Assembly: GCA_003049465.1 (NCBI GenBank)
Contig: PYSS01000012.1
Coordinates: forward strand, 416,992 to 480,991
Source of the DNA: Magnaporthiopsis rhizophila
Lineage: Eukaryota > Ascomycota > Sordariomycetes > Magnaporthales > Magnaporthaceae
Reading direction: 5' to 3'
Length of the DNA stretch: 64,000 nucleotides
Shown: one piece after another, positions 24,029-36,466 of the stretch
How positions within the stretch are numbered: the stretch's first letter is position 1
Layout of the letters: the number at the start of each line of letters is the position of its first letter
The notes under the pieces: model-generated
What the model was told of the DNA's origin: nothing
What the model saw: the letters and a program-made list of their open reading frames with translations, nothing else
Database searches by the model: none
Position numbers and translations under genes: made by a program

Positions 24029-25819
24029 ATGGCCACCGCCACCGTTTCCACCCCGTTGAAGTCCCACACGGGACTCTTCTCCTCCCGCACCGCTGGCGGA
24101 CGCATGCCCCTCACCCCCTCGCCCCACCAGCGTCACTCCAACCAGAACCTCGCCGCGTCCCCCTACACCCCCGAGCGCCGCGACTCCTGCCATGATGCGT
24201 TCAAGGCTCCCACCCGGTCCACATACGGCGGCAACCTGACTGCCCACCTGACCAAGGCCGCCTCTCACCGTGACTCTCCCAAGTCCAACATCGCCCGCGG
24301 CGTCTCGACTCCACGCAAGGCCCTGGAGCTTGGCGTCTCGGACTTCACCCTGACCGGCACCGGTGTGCACACCAAGACCCCCGGCAGCAGCAAGCCCAAG
24401 AAGGCTATCAGGCAGAAGACTTCCAAGACTACTGTCAGCTATGCCGGTGACCGCTTCATCCCCGATCGTGCCGCCAGCTCCGCCATCTCCCACGGCGGGT
24501 CGGGCAAGCTGGATCGCGCAGAGCGCAGGCCCAAGAGCAGCTCCACCACTGAGAGCTCGGGCGTCCTGTCGTCGGCTGCCGATGACGCCATCGCCGCACT
24601 CGAGGCGCTTACCATCGGCGACGATGAGGAGCCCGAAACCTACTCCAGGCCGTCTCCCAACACGGCTGCCTACCAGGACTCTCTGGCCAACGCATGCGGC
24701 GTCAGCCTCAACACGCGCATCCTGCAGTTCAAGCCCGCGCCTCCCGAGTCGTCCAAGCCCATCGACCTCCGCCAGCAGTACAACAGGCCCCTCAAGGCCG
24801 CCAGCTCCAGCCAGGCTCAGTCGAGGCGCCGCATCGCTACCGCCCCTGAGCGCGTTCTGGACGCCCCCGGTCTGATTGACGACTACTACCTGAACTTGCT
24901 CGACTGGAGCTCGGGCAACCAGGTTGCCATCGGTCTGGAGCGCAACGTCTACGTCTGGTCCGCGGACGAGGGGTCAGTTAGCTGCCTGCTGGAGACGAGC
25001 CCCGACACCTACGTCAGCAGCGTCAAGTGGTCAGCCGATGGCGCCTACGTCGGTGTCGGCATGGGGACCGGCGAGGTCCAGATCTGGGATGTTGCCGAGG
25101 GCCAGAAGGTGCGCAGCATGTTCGGCCACGACACGCGCGTGTCGGTCATGGGCTGGAACAAGCACCTGCTGTCGACCGGCGCCCGCAGCGGCCTCGTGTA
25201 CAACCACGACGTCCGCGTCGCCGAGCACAAGGTGGCCGAGCTCGTCTCGCACACCTCCGAGGTCTGTGGTCTGGAGTGGCGCTCCGACGGTGCCCAGCTC
25301 GCCACGGGCGGCAACGACAACCTTGTTTCCATCTGGGACGCCCGGTCACTGGCCGTGCCCAAGTTCACCAAGACCAACCACAAGGCCGCCGTCAAGGCGC
25401 TGGCCTGGTGCCCCTGGAACATGAACCTGCTGGCCACGGGTGGCGGCTCCTACGACCGCCACATCCACTTCTGGAACTCGACCTCGGGCGCCCGCGTCAA
25501 CAGCATCGACACCGGCTCGCAGGTTACCAGCCTCCGCTGGAGCCCCCACTACCGCGAGATCGTCAGCTCGAGCGGCTTCCCCGACAACTCGCTCAGCATC
25601 TGGAGCTACCCGACCCTGGTCCGCACCGTCGAGATCCCCGCCCACGAGAGCCGCGTCCTGCACAGCTGCCTCAGCCCCGACGGCCAGATGCTTGCCACCG
25701 CCGCCGCCGACGAGAGCCTCAAGTTCTGGAAGATCTTTGAGAAGAAGCCCGCCGGCAGTGCTGCCGGTATGGGCTCCTCGAGCAAGGCCGACATGGTCAA
25801 GCAGATGACGATCCGCTAA
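24029..25819 (+). CDS. cdc20: APC/C activator Cdc20
   Basis: Single exon, 596 residues. The C-box (DRFIPDR) at about 141 docks on the anaphase-promoting complex. The Mad2-binding motif RILQFK lies near 230, followed by the family block ATAPERVLDAPGLIDDYYLNLLDWSSGN that opens the seven-blade WD40 propeller (about 280-575). The protein ends in Ile-Arg, the IR tail that binds the APC/C TPR subunits. Cdc20 recruits securin and cyclin B for ubiquitination at metaphase and is the target of the spindle checkpoint. RILQFK and the mitotic spacing favour Cdc20 over its relative Cdh1. The ATG at 24029 (context CCAAGATGG) is the first in frame. Confidence 0.95.
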   Translation: MATATVSTPLKSHTGLFSSRTAGGRMPLTPSPHQRHSNQNLAASPYTPERRDSCHDAFKAPTRSTYGGNLTAHLTKAASHRDSPKSNIARGVSTPRKALELGVSDFTLTGTGVHTKTPGSSKPKKAIRQKTSKTTVSYAGDRFIPDRAASSAISHGGSGKLDRAERRPKSSSTTESSGVLSSAADDAIAALEALTIGDDEEPETYSRPSPNTAAYQDSLANACGVSLNTRILQFKPAPPESSKPIDLRQQYNRPLKAASSSQAQSRRRIATAPERVLDAPGLIDDYYLNLLDWSSGNQVAIGLERNVYVWSADEGSVSCLLETSPDTYVSSVKWSADGAYVGVGMGTGEVQIWDVAEGQKVRSMFGHDTRVSVMGWNKHLLSTGARSGLVYNHDVRVAEHKVAELVSHTSEVCGLEWRSDGAQLATGGNDNLVSIWDARSLAVPKFTKTNHKAAVKALAWCPWNMNLLATGGGSYDRHIHFWNSTSGARVNSIDTGSQVTSLRWSPHYREIVSSSGFPDNSLSIWSYPTLVRTVEIPAHESRVLHSCLSPDGQMLATAAADESLKFWKIFEKKPAGSAAGMGSSSKADMVKQMTIR

Positions 25820-27335
25820 GAGGACACCCTCTGCCAACAAACTCGATAGCACCCACCCATTTCGTCAGAGGACATCTTGAATGAGCAAACCAGACGGTAA
25901 GTATAAATATGTCACGGTCATTGTTCCTGGCAATCTCGGTTTTTATATGGGCAAGGGGCTCGGCGTCCAGGTCCGGACTGGGTATCGATATCGATCCCAT
26001 CCATCGTCTTTGGTCCGTTTCAAGCGCGGCGTTGGTGGAGTCTTTTAAAGGATATACCCCCACAAACGACGACGACGAGGAATTTGTTGTGGCATGAAAT
26101 GGGCAGATTGTTCACGCAGGGACGAACGAACGAACTGGGCGCGTTTAGGAGTTTTGATTCTATCATTGTTTTTGTTCTTCTTGTTTTCCCGATATCTTTG
26201 GAGCAAGATTGGGAAGGAAGCATGGTCAGGCACGGCGTTCAGGTTGGCGGCTTTTGCATTGCATGTAACTATCAAGTAATTCTTGGACGGTGTGAGGAAA
26301 TAAGCATATGGATGTATATACCCGTGCCGTTTTGATTGCTTTTGACTTTTGAACCGTCGTGATGCAAATCGAACAAGAAATCCACCCAGGTCATCGGCTT
26401 GTGCGCCTCTCAAATCATGAAATCGCACGCTGTAATCCCCAAGGCATCAATTGGGTTCGCAAACCAATCCACGGCATTAAACTTATGGAATGGCCTGCTC
26501 ATTTTCAACAACAATGAATTTCTGGCAAGTTTAAGTCACGACCAACGCAAACGGAGAGCGAGACTCATGTGCGAGGCGGCAGGCAGGCAGGTTTGCGTTC
26601 CTGCATGCGGTGGGTGACTCGCCAAAATTCGGTAGCCACAGAAGGTGTGGACATACGGTTTGCTCGGCTGACATAAGCCGTCTCTGGCTACTTCAGCGCC
26701 TGCTCCCCCAAATAAAAGAAACTTGGTCGGCTACAACACCAAAACAGTAGCACCCAGCCGCAACGAGCGAGCCGCGCAGAGGAAACAAACAGACTACAAG
26801 ACCCCGGAAAGAGGACGGGCGGTCACGATACGCAGGCCCTAGAACAGTCAGGACTCGTCCGCCTCCATTGGGCTCTCTCTCTCTCTCTTTTTATTTTTCC
26901 ACCGCTCTCCCTTTCCCTCGCGAGAGACGCGTGGAGCATTGACTCTTGCAAGGTGCCCGGCGAGCCCGTCGCATCTCAATCGCCAGCACATCGAATCTGG
27001 CAGTCAATCTCCACTCATCTCCCAGGAAAGGGAAGCAGACTCTCCCGCCCACCGTAGCAAGTCAGGGCGGGCAAAAGTCGGAGTTTTTTTTTTTTTTTTC
27101 TTTCCTTTTTTGGGGACCCGAGCTGTCGATAGACATTTGAGAAGAAAAAAAAGAAAAAAAAAGAACAAAGCAAACCCAGAGAAGAAGCAAAAGAAGAAGC
27201 AGAAAAAGCTCTTGGTCTCTGCTCGGGGAAAAAAAAAGGAAAAGGGTCCGCCTGGAGGAGGGCTGAGAAGATCGACCACGCTCGTGCCGCCAAACAAAAC
27301 AAGAACAGACAGACACCGCAGCCTCGTCGCCCAAC
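25820..27335. other. Intergenic, cdc20 to toa1
   Basis: 1.5 kb with the cdc20 3' flank and the toa1 promoter/leader. The final 300 bp are A-rich with several AAAAGAA-type runs, and a T run lies at 27085-27099. No gene recognised. Confidence 0.6.
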
Positions 27336-27507
27336 ATGTCGAACAATAACGTTGGCGCCGTGTATGAGAAGATCATCGACAATGTGCTCGAAGCCTCTAC
27401 CGTCGACTTCGAGGAGAGCGGTATCGATTTGGCTGTCATGCAGGAGCTGAAAAAAGTGAGTCGGCACCTTTTCTTTTCCTTGATTTTTCACTCCTCGCCG
27501 CTCCTCA

Positions 27508-27544
<37 letters not shown>

Positions 27545-29311
27545 CCGACAACCCACCGCCTGCATCCTCATTCGATCCTTTCGGACATCCGGGATTGCAC
27601 GAGGAAGAAGGGGAAGCCACCCGTCAACGAAAAGGAAAAGAAAATCAATTCGAGCAGCGGCCACGATCGCCAGAGTTGGCGACCGTTGCTCTGCTTGACC
27701 TCTGTTCCGACATGTGTTGGACTTCACTCACTCTGCTGCGCGCTGCTGCCTGGGTGGCCGCCCGAGGAAGTGAGCAGAGAGGGGAGGAGTGGGTGGAGAG
27801 CAGGCTGGTTTCGGGGGGCGGCCCTGGAGTATTTGGGGCCTTTTTAACCTCGTCATTGCCCCTCAGCTGCTGCACACCCACCCCGGCCGAGCGTTCTCAT
27901 TGGAGCGTCTTCTCTTCGTCACGTGGCACACTCTTAGTCACCTTACACCCCCTTTGGTCTACACCAATGCTCTCCTCTCTCCTTGCCCTGGTGTCATTCC
28001 TATATGCCTAAAGTGAGCTGTCTGGTTCGTGTGCATCCAGGCAGTCACAGTACTTTCTCGGAACGGCCCGGTCTCGCAGCCATCACCACTCTCATGATGT
28101 ATCAAGAGCCAATGCTGACCCCAATCGTCTCCTACCCCAGGTATGGCAGCAGAAACTCTCGGCCCTGCAGGTCGCCAGCTTCCCATGGGACCCCAAGCCC
28201 GATCCTCCGCCGGCTCCGCAGCCGGCCGCCCCGGCTGATCCGACACCCGTGGCCAGCTACACGCAAGCCACTCTGAGCCCGCCGACCGGCGCCCAGGCCG
28301 CTCTTCCCATGCCTATGGCTCCCCAGGCTCCGCCGTCCAACGGCATGTACACCAATAATGAGGTTGGCCCTGGTGGCGAGGCTATCATCAAACAGGAGCC
28401 TGGTAGCCAGCCGAACCCCATGATTCAGCACTACCCGGGGGGCCCAGCTCCCAGTGCCCCAGGTGCCGGCCCCACATCACTGGCTCAGCAGCGCGCGGCG
28501 CAGCAGCTCGCCAACCAGTACGGACAACGCGCAGCCGCATCTATCAACGCCCTCAAGACTGGACCGGCAGCCCAGGGCCAGCGACCTCATCTTCCGCTTC
28601 CAGCAGCCCAGGCGCCCCAGAACGCGGAGCAGTATCGCCAGATGCAGGCCCAGCAGATGCAGGCGCAACAGATGCAAACGCAGCAGGGACAGCAGCCCAA
28701 TGGCTCCCTTGGACCTTCTCAGGTCGACGGCCCGGCGGCCGGTGGTGATGGCTTCGAGGGCGTCATGTGCCAACGCGAGCAGGACGGAAGCCTCCGTGAG
28801 CTTGGCCGCGTCGACATCGACCGCGTCCTGCATCGGCAGATGACGGCCGCCGCCCGGCGTATGGAAGGCGGCGGCCTGATGCTCCCGCTCAAAGAGGCCA
28901 CCAAGCACAGCAAGCGCGCTGGGAAGAAGCCGGCAACATCGGCAACATCGGCGACGTCGGCGTCTCCCGCGCCCGTGCGTGGCCTGCCTCAGGTGGATGG
29001 TGGTGACGAAGATGACGCGCGAGAGGAGAACCTGGACGACGCTATCAACTCGGACCTGGACGATCCTGAAGACGACCTCGAGGACAGTGATGACGACGGC
29101 GATGAGCTGGGTCAGCAGATGCTGTGCCTTTACGACAAGGTCCAGCGCGTCAAGAACAAGTGGTCAGTACAGGTGCGCTCGTGCTTTTTTGTGACAAGTT
29201 TCTAACAAGTCGACGTCATATTACAGGAAGTGCACGCTTAAGGACGGTATCCTCACCGTCAACGGCAAGGAGTACGTCTTCCACAAGGCCACTGGCGAGT
29301 ACGAGTGGTAA
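27336..29311 (+). CDS. toa1: TFIIA large subunit (Toa1)
   Basis: Three exons, 27336-27455, 28141-29162 and 29227-29311, give 408 residues. Exon 1 encodes the N-terminal helical region (VYEKIIDNVLEASTVDFEESGIDLAVMQELKK), continued in exon 2 by VWQQKLSALQVASFPW; together these form the four-helix bundle half. A Gln/Pro/Ala-rich spacer and an acidic block (about 345-370) precede the C-terminal beta-barrel half LCLYDKVQRVKNKW...LTVNGKEYVFHKATGEYEW, which contacts TBP and DNA. TFIIA stabilises TBP on promoters of RNA polymerase II genes. Intron 1 is 685 nt, unusually long for a fungus, with a CTGAC branch point and CCCCAG acceptor. Intron 2 is 64 nt with a CTAAC branch point. Confidence 0.94.
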
Positions 29312-30237
29312 GGCAAGAGTGACGGGGCCGTAAACCTCGACACTGCAGGGAACCCGGTGATGAGCCAGGAAGGAACCTAGGCCGTCTTAGCTAGCAACCC
29401 CAGTGCATGGCTACTCCCTGTCATTCTGTGGCTTCTCTCTTCACCATCCTGCGCTAGAAGGATGTGCTGGTGCTCTAAGTAGGCGGCACGACCGCATGCT
29501 CTTACGTTTCAGACCATGGGTCGACTTCTGGTTGTTGGTCTTTTTCACACTTAGTTATCGACCTTTCCGCCCAGGGATGGCAAAGAAACACACTCGTAGT
29601 CTGGCAGAGCATGGCCCTGCCTCATTTGTCATTTCACGTGTGTCCTAGACCTTGTTTCGTTTTTATCATCTCTTTCTTTTGCTTTATTTTTTTTTTGTCC
29701 TACCTCTCATCCTATCGCGTGTTCGCAATCACGTACCAAATACCAACAAAAAAAGAGATGACCTGGCGTTATTCTGTTCCTCGGGGGAAAAATCACCTTG
29801 TGGGCACACGGGGCATCATCGGCCAAGGCTTTGCGTTTCCCAGCCTACCTAGCTAGCTCCATACACGTGGCCCATTTTCTTTTGCAGAAAACAGCTAGCT
29901 ATGTGAATGCCTACTACCTATTTTCCCGTACCAATACGCAGTACGTAGCGTAGCGGTTGGTCGGGGAAGAGCAGCAAAACCTGCTTGTGCTTGTTGGGGC
30001 ACGCGGGGACCCGGGTTCCCTGTTCCTCGGATTGCAATGTCCGGGTGGGCACCGAAGGGATGATGACGGCGAGAAAAGCAAGCAAACTCGCAAAACTTTT
30101 CCTTTTCTAGAATAGATAACCCCCAATGGCCGGCTAAAGGGGTTGAACCGAACGGGGACGATTGGCCAACACATGCATACAAAAAAGCAAGGCTCGCAAG
30201 AACCCCTGTCCTGCTGTGATTCCGAAGGTGCGTGTGT

Positions 30238-30241
<4 letters not shown>

Positions 30242-30287
<46 letters not shown>
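30242..30287. repeat. (GT)n microsatellite
   Basis: About 23 GT dinucleotides in a row within the gene-free region. A second, imperfect GT tract lies at 30750-30783. Confidence 0.95.
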
Positions 30288-30289
<2 letters not shown>

Positions 30290-30750
30290 CATGAAAAACC
30301 GGTCAGACGACAATGGGTGGGTTACCTAGGCAGGAACCGTAGATACCCGGGGAGATGTACTGGTTGGTACCTCCTACCTGACTGTTGGCCACACACCCTA
30401 CTGCCGTCCGTCCATCCATCCATCCATCCCTTCCGACTCGAAGCCAGCCTGTTTCGGGTACCTAGTCCGGGGGCAAAAAAGAAAAGCAAAGATGAGCTAT
30501 ATCACCTAGTATTATTACTATGACCTATGTCTCGCGGCGGTGAGATGAGGGATGCAGCAAGCCATGCACACACTTCCAAGGAACAACCTCCGTTTCCGAG
30601 GCTGAAAAAAAAAGGCAATAAAGCTCCGGATACGAGGGACAGTACATACAGTACGGCCGAGACTGGAGGAGAAAGAAGATTGGATCGATGGTAGCGAGGG
30701 CGAAGGGCGGCGGCGGTGGGAGCGGCTGGAGGGAGAGGGAGAGACAGGAC

Positions 30751-30781
<31 letters not shown>

Positions 30782-30921
30782 TGCACAGCCTCCATCCCTC
30801 CATTAATCGCCGAAAAAGCAAAATCCATCCCACCGAACCGGTTCCCTCGTCTTACCAACATGTCCGATGGACGGAGAGCAGGATGGACTGCACCACTGTG
30901 AGCCCCATGTCATGTTGGTTT

Positions 30922-30964
<43 letters not shown>

Positions 30965-30981
30965 CTTTTTTTTTTTTTTTT

Positions 30982-31040
30982 NNNNNNNNNNNNNNNNNNN
31001 NNNNNNNNNNNNNNNNNNNNNNNNNNNNNNNNNNNNNNNN
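30982..31040. other. Assembly gap inside a poly-T tract
   Basis: Fifty-nine N bases flanked by T runs (30924-30981 with one C, and 31041-31060). The gap is probably a failure to assemble through the homopolymer, so its true length is unknown. Confidence 0.95.
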
Positions 31041-34000
31041 TTTTTTTTTTTTTTTTTTTTGCTTCTTCTTTTTTCTTGTCTCCTCTCTTCCTCATCCTTG
31101 GCCTTGAAAGGAATCAGCACGGCGCAGTAAGCGAGAAGGAATGTAAACCCCGTGCAAGAAAAGGACAAAAAAGAACCTCACATGAGGCCCCCCGTCGTTG
31201 GCACACATACCCGACCAAGAATCCCGAAAGAGTGGGACGGACCCCCGCCCTTAATCCGTGTGGGTGACACAAGGGGCCCTCCTCTGTTTCGAACATCCAT
31301 GGAAGAGGTGAGCGGTACCATCCGGTCGGGACGAGCTTACTCGCGCGTTTGGCGAAGAAAAAAAAAAAAAAAAAAAAGCAAGCCAAACCGAGGAGGGCCG
31401 ACGACGATGTAATGGCGGTGGACGCCAGCCTCCGCCAAGGTCTGTGAAAGTGACCATACTTTCGTTCTCCTTCCCACTCTTGTGCCACGCGGATCCATCT
31501 TGGAAAACCAAAAAGCAGCAAGGATGGACCTTGCTTTCTTTTTCCTTCCAAGGCCACAAGTCGCTCTTCCTGGGGGTGAAATTCCCTTCCTTCCTCTTCC
31601 CCATCACAACGTTGGGTGAGTGTGCGTGATGCCAAACAACTCCGCTTGCGGGCTTCCTTCTTGACCATGGAGGAATATTGCCGGGCCCTCGTACCCTGCC
31701 AGCCGGGATGGCAGCGAGTTTATGCGCTAGCTAGCTGGTTACTAAGTATTCGTAAGGCTGTGGTTGGCTCGTGGGTTGGTTCCTATGTTCTAAAAGCCCC
31801 TTCTTTGCTCGCTCTTCCCATGTGGGCCAGCCGAATGACGGTCAGGCTTTGCTTGTCATGACAGAAAGTGCCGAGACTTAGAGGCGCGTGGATCGGCCGG
31901 CGTCTAGCCGCTCTCGGCAAGCGACAAAACATGGTCCTTGATGTCTGCTGCTGGCTGACTGTCACTGCTGATCTCTTTCCTCGCTCCGTCGTCTCCCTTG
32001 CATTGCCGACGGGGTTTGTAATGCAACTCATCAAAGACCAGCTTTCGAAGAATGGGTCGCCGTCTCTTGCGGATCCGGAGGCGGTGGGCTCTACTCTTTC
32101 GCCCGCCCGGCTCAGGCCAATGGCGGGAGAGCATCATATCCCCTGTTGGGGATGGGGAATGGATGCTGGGCTTTTACGGAGCTGCTGCAAGTCAGCATCA
32201 CTCACCCTCTTTGCTAAGCGCTAGGCTGACCGCCTAAACACGATTTCCACCAACGTGTATGTATTTGCACGCAAACAGGAACAGCTGTCGCGAAATCAAC
32301 ACAGACGCACGGACACACAACTCACAGTACAATATCCCTCCCTTGCAGCCTGCCGCACCCCCGGGCGAGCGCTTGGGCCCGGGGCCCATATCCGCCGGCC
32401 GGCAGCCGAACTAGGCAGAGAGCTGAATCCTCACATTGTGATAGTGTGTGTATGTGTGTCTCTGTGTGTGTTGGCCAACTAATCCGCGATGAGCAGCCGA
32501 GAGCATGTACCAAAAGTACCTCTACTAGCGCCCTAGTTCGGACCGATATGAGCGCTGAGAACCCAAGGTGTCGGGTTTGAGTTGGTGGTGTGAGACCATT
32601 TCCCACAGGAGCTGAGTTCTGGATAAGGCTTCCGCGTTTGGCCTAGCAGGACCTGGGCGGCTTGGAGAGGTGCCGTGCCGGCAACGTGCCATCACCGCTA
32701 GACCGCCTGCTGTGCAACACGAGGATACTGTTGACCATTTTCAGTTCGGACTGTCAGCCGGGCTCAGGGGCGGGGCCTTATCTTGGACCTCATAGCCCGA
32801 CCGTGATAGGAGCGGGTGCCTCGACACGGCTCGAGCAAGCTTGCCCAAGGCACCGTTCGTCTCGAATCGGACTAGCCGTGTGAAGAGGCCGAGGGAGGCT
32901 TGCAGCTGAGGCGGCTAACGAGCCCAAACCTGTAATCACGGCATGACTTGTTTTGATGGCGTTGGCAACCAACGGTGAATCGTGATGTTTGACCAACACG
33001 CTCTCCCACAGGGGTTGCAGGCTTGCCGGTGGTTTGCCCCGGTGCCTAAGCGGGACAAGCCAATATGGAGTGAGCAATTGACAACGCATACATAAGAGCA
33101 CGCGAATCACATACTTGAAATAACGCAGGGGACTGGGAAGAGCGGTTACTAAAGCCGTCCCGGGCTAAGGCGGAAATATCGGGCGATGGAGGCATATGGC
33201 AATAGCCTAGAATCAGGTTAGCAAGCCATGGCAGGCCTGTGCGTGCATGCAAAAGCAAAGAGCATGCATAGCGTCGTGAGGGGAAGGGATTCGGGGCGTG
33301 CGGATTGGGACATTGATGCATCAGGTGGTAACGAGGGCGAATGGACGCTCCGAGTAGCGTTGCATCTGGCAGAGGCTGTTGGTTGCTTGGCACCAGAGCA
33401 CAAGAACCACGCAGGAGCCCATGCGGCCTCGTACCCTTGGCACCGCGTGTGGCGGCCTCAGAGAAATGAGCGGGGGCGGGAAAGAGGTTCAGGCAGGCTG
33501 GCAATTGTGCAGTATCCGAGCAGGTACCTGTCTGGGTACTGCTTAGGGAGGCTCCCAGTACCAGCCCAGAAACGTATCTGTTGGCCTGAGTACAGTCATC
33601 TCCTAATGGTTGTCACCATGGATGTCCGGCTTGGCCATGGTGGTGTGGCAAGTGTGTGTGTGGTGGGTGTGTGGGTAAGGTAGGAAGGGGACATTAGTAA
33701 TGTTGCGGAGCAGGGGAAAGGCGCCCAGTGTAATCCGACGTCAACATAGGTGCGCCGAAAACCACAAACATTTCTCGGTGTTTGCGGATTGGCGGCGGGT
33801 CGGATTTCTGGACGCGCATTGGTAGGCATGAGTGTGGAGTTGAGGGCGGCACTGCTTGATATCATCGTCATCCGCAATGGAATCCCAGGGGATCGACCGA
33901 TGGCAGTTTCCCACCCTCTTTTCCGCTTTCCCAGAAGGAACACCAAGATCATGATCATTCCCTTCCTTGCCGCGGGTCTGGCCCTGGTAGACTCCGTTCT

Positions 34001-35994
34001 TTTGGAGGAAGCCGAAGCGGCAACGCCTTGCTGGCACCGACCAGGCTGGAGATCAGAGTTTCCGGGGATTGCTGCGACAGGGGTACCTGGACCATCATTA
34101 CCACCGGCGGAGGGCACGATGCTGCTCGTTAGAGAAGTGACCTGGTGATCGCTCCACAACGAAAGCCGCCGGCTGCAGCCGCCAACAGAAAAAAAAGGGG
34201 GCTCGGAGAGGAATGCAATCTTGATAGAGGAGGAACCGTCACGACATCATGGCTGGGGGTGTCAAATTTGATCTCCCCAGCCCAGCCCAGCCTTTTTTTT
34301 TTTTTTTTTTTTTTCTTATTTTCCTTTCTTCTTCTCGACTGACTTATGCCTCAAAGACAAAGCTCATTCGGCGGGTAGATCGGCGGCACGTCGGGAACCA
34401 GCAGGGGTTTCTCGAGAATGCCTATTGTCAGGGCTCAAGTAAAGAGGACCGTCCGTTTTTCTTTCTTCTCATGAACCCGTAAATACATACCTGCAGCAAT
34501 GACGGGGATGCATCCAAGGAGGGGCTCCTCATCTCTCCGCCCATCGAAACAACCTGTCAGCGCGGTCGGCCACCCATCCACCACACGTCCAGAAGCGGGT
34601 CGGGAATGAACAGGAACGGTACGGGCGACGGGCATCGAAGTTGACGAAGCGGAGGTGATGGCTGCGAATGCCATTGTTGTCGTTTTGTTGTGAGGCAAGT
34701 TCCTGCGGCATTTTCGGTTGGAATTCGCAGCACTGCCTGAGGATCGGCATTTTGGCCACCGCTCGAGTCACCACCAACCACGCGGGCTTCATGGAGGGGC
34801 GCGGCGGCTTCGCCTGCCTGTCTGTCTGAGTTCTCTGTCTCTCTCGCTCCCATCAATCGCTTTGCGTGGGTTGGTGGTGCCTCCCGCTGTGTCCAACCAT
34901 GAACACGCCTGCCATGTACCGATTTGTACCGAAACAGCTCAAAGAGACCCGCCCTGGGGCCCACCCTCCCGTCGAGAGTGTAGCATCCAATTCGAGCGAC
35001 GTCGAGTCGGGGAGCAAATGAATAGAGGGGCCAGAGTCCAGTGGCAGGCGCGCAGGAGGCATGCGCCTCCGGGGGTGTGTTGCCGCTGGACAAAGCGACG
35101 CGGAAGCCGTCAATCTAGGAAGGAAGGGCCGCACTCGGGGCTGCGGTTTCCATTTTCCATCATCGACGCAGCATAGCCAACCGCGTGGCGCTACGCCTTG
35201 CAGGGTTGGCGGAATTGAGAGGTTCACTCTTTTCCACTTGGCGTTGCCGCCCTTCCATGGAGCTTGCTCCGTCTCCTGGTCTGGTCTCACGTTGCTCCCC
35301 TTTTGCAGAACCAAATCCTGCTCAAGCGTAACCAACGAGCGGACCAACCAACGTATACATACCCCGGTTCTTGCTCAATGTTCTGTCTGGCTGGTGCTTT
35401 CCTTCCCACCCTCTGCGCGCGCTCTCTTCTCCCTGATCCCACACTCCCTGTGGGGGTTACCATCCCAGGGACGGAGCTAGTAGCAGGGCCGAATACGTAC
35501 CAAAGGGCGAAGGGAAAAGAAGAAAAAAAGCAAAAACAAAAACACACCGACACAACACACCACCACCACAAGACCAGCCGTCTGGGACGTGGCTGCAGGG
35601 GGGCGTCAAACTAACCCGGCATATACTCCAGGCCTACATTATTTCAGAGGTTGTTTACTGGGCCGCCCAGAGGTCCACCGCGCTGGCCCTGGCTCCCCCC
35701 CAAAAAATCGAAAATAAGACAAATAAGGCAGGCACCCGGGCGCTGGCACCACACAGAGCTCTTGAAAGGCGCCCGGGTATTTTAGCAAGGCATCCCGCCC
35801 TCCCGGCTTCTCGACGACAAACCTTGATCCTATCCCACCAACCCACCACCACATACGATTCCGCCGCATTCCTTCCGGACCTGACCACCCATCTCCGCCA
35901 CGTCAAGACTGCAAAAGCCAACCTACCGCTGCACGCACCACATACCTTGGATACGTTCTCGTCGGCGCCTAGCCTCGGCATACACATACACAAG

Positions 35995-36035
<41 letters not shown>

Positions 36036-36466
36036 CGCAGACACCCTTCGCATCGCTCTTGCTCAGCCACCCTTGCGTTCGCAGATTTGCGGGAATATTG
36101 GTGTGATTTGCCACAAGGGTTTGCAGTTATCCGACGCCTTGGTGCATCCGAGTTTCTCTCACTGCCCTTCTTCTCTCGCTTGTTGGGCATATTATATACC
36201 TGGCTGGCTTAATCGTTACTCGGTACGTTGTACACCTCTGGAATCGCGCCGCCTCGTCAAAGGACGACAACAGTCCCGGACTTGGTCTCCCACGACCAAG
36301 GTATCTCTCTGGACGTTCACCTCCTGGCACTATAATCCAAAGCTCTAGAGACACCAACGCTCTTGCTTTCTCCATGTGGGGACGTACTAACCCGACCTTA
36401 GGTCGGCCTCCTGCTTCGTAGCTTTGTATATCTCCCAGTCGACCCTCTTTTTGCTTCAGAGGCATC

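Larger units (their letters stand above)
29312..36466. other. 7.2-kb region without a recognised gene
   Basis: No conserved domain was found on either strand. The region carries (GT)n tracts at 30242-30287 and 30750-30783, long T runs around an assembly gap (30924-31060), a T run at 34292-34314 and a (CA)n tract at 35999-36028. Open frames up to about 190 codons are present but have no family features, and several are translated microsatellites. The last part (about 35.8-36.46 kb) is CT- and CA-rich and is probably promoter and leader of the methyltransferase at 36467. Confidence 0.6.

Noticed and set aside
32500..33060. SINE-like stretch with a degenerate B-box (GGTTTGAGTT)
   Set aside because: No A-box at a proper distance, no 3' tail, no second copy in the window and no target duplication.
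33596..34159. 187-codon minus-strand frame in the gene-free region
   Set aside because: No domain, no codon bias, and overlapping frames of similar length on the other strand.
34435..34698. Possible exon starting MAFAAITSASSTSM with a GTATGT donor
   Set aside because: No downstream exon continues it in a convincing frame, and the resemblance to any Cys-rich family is too weak.
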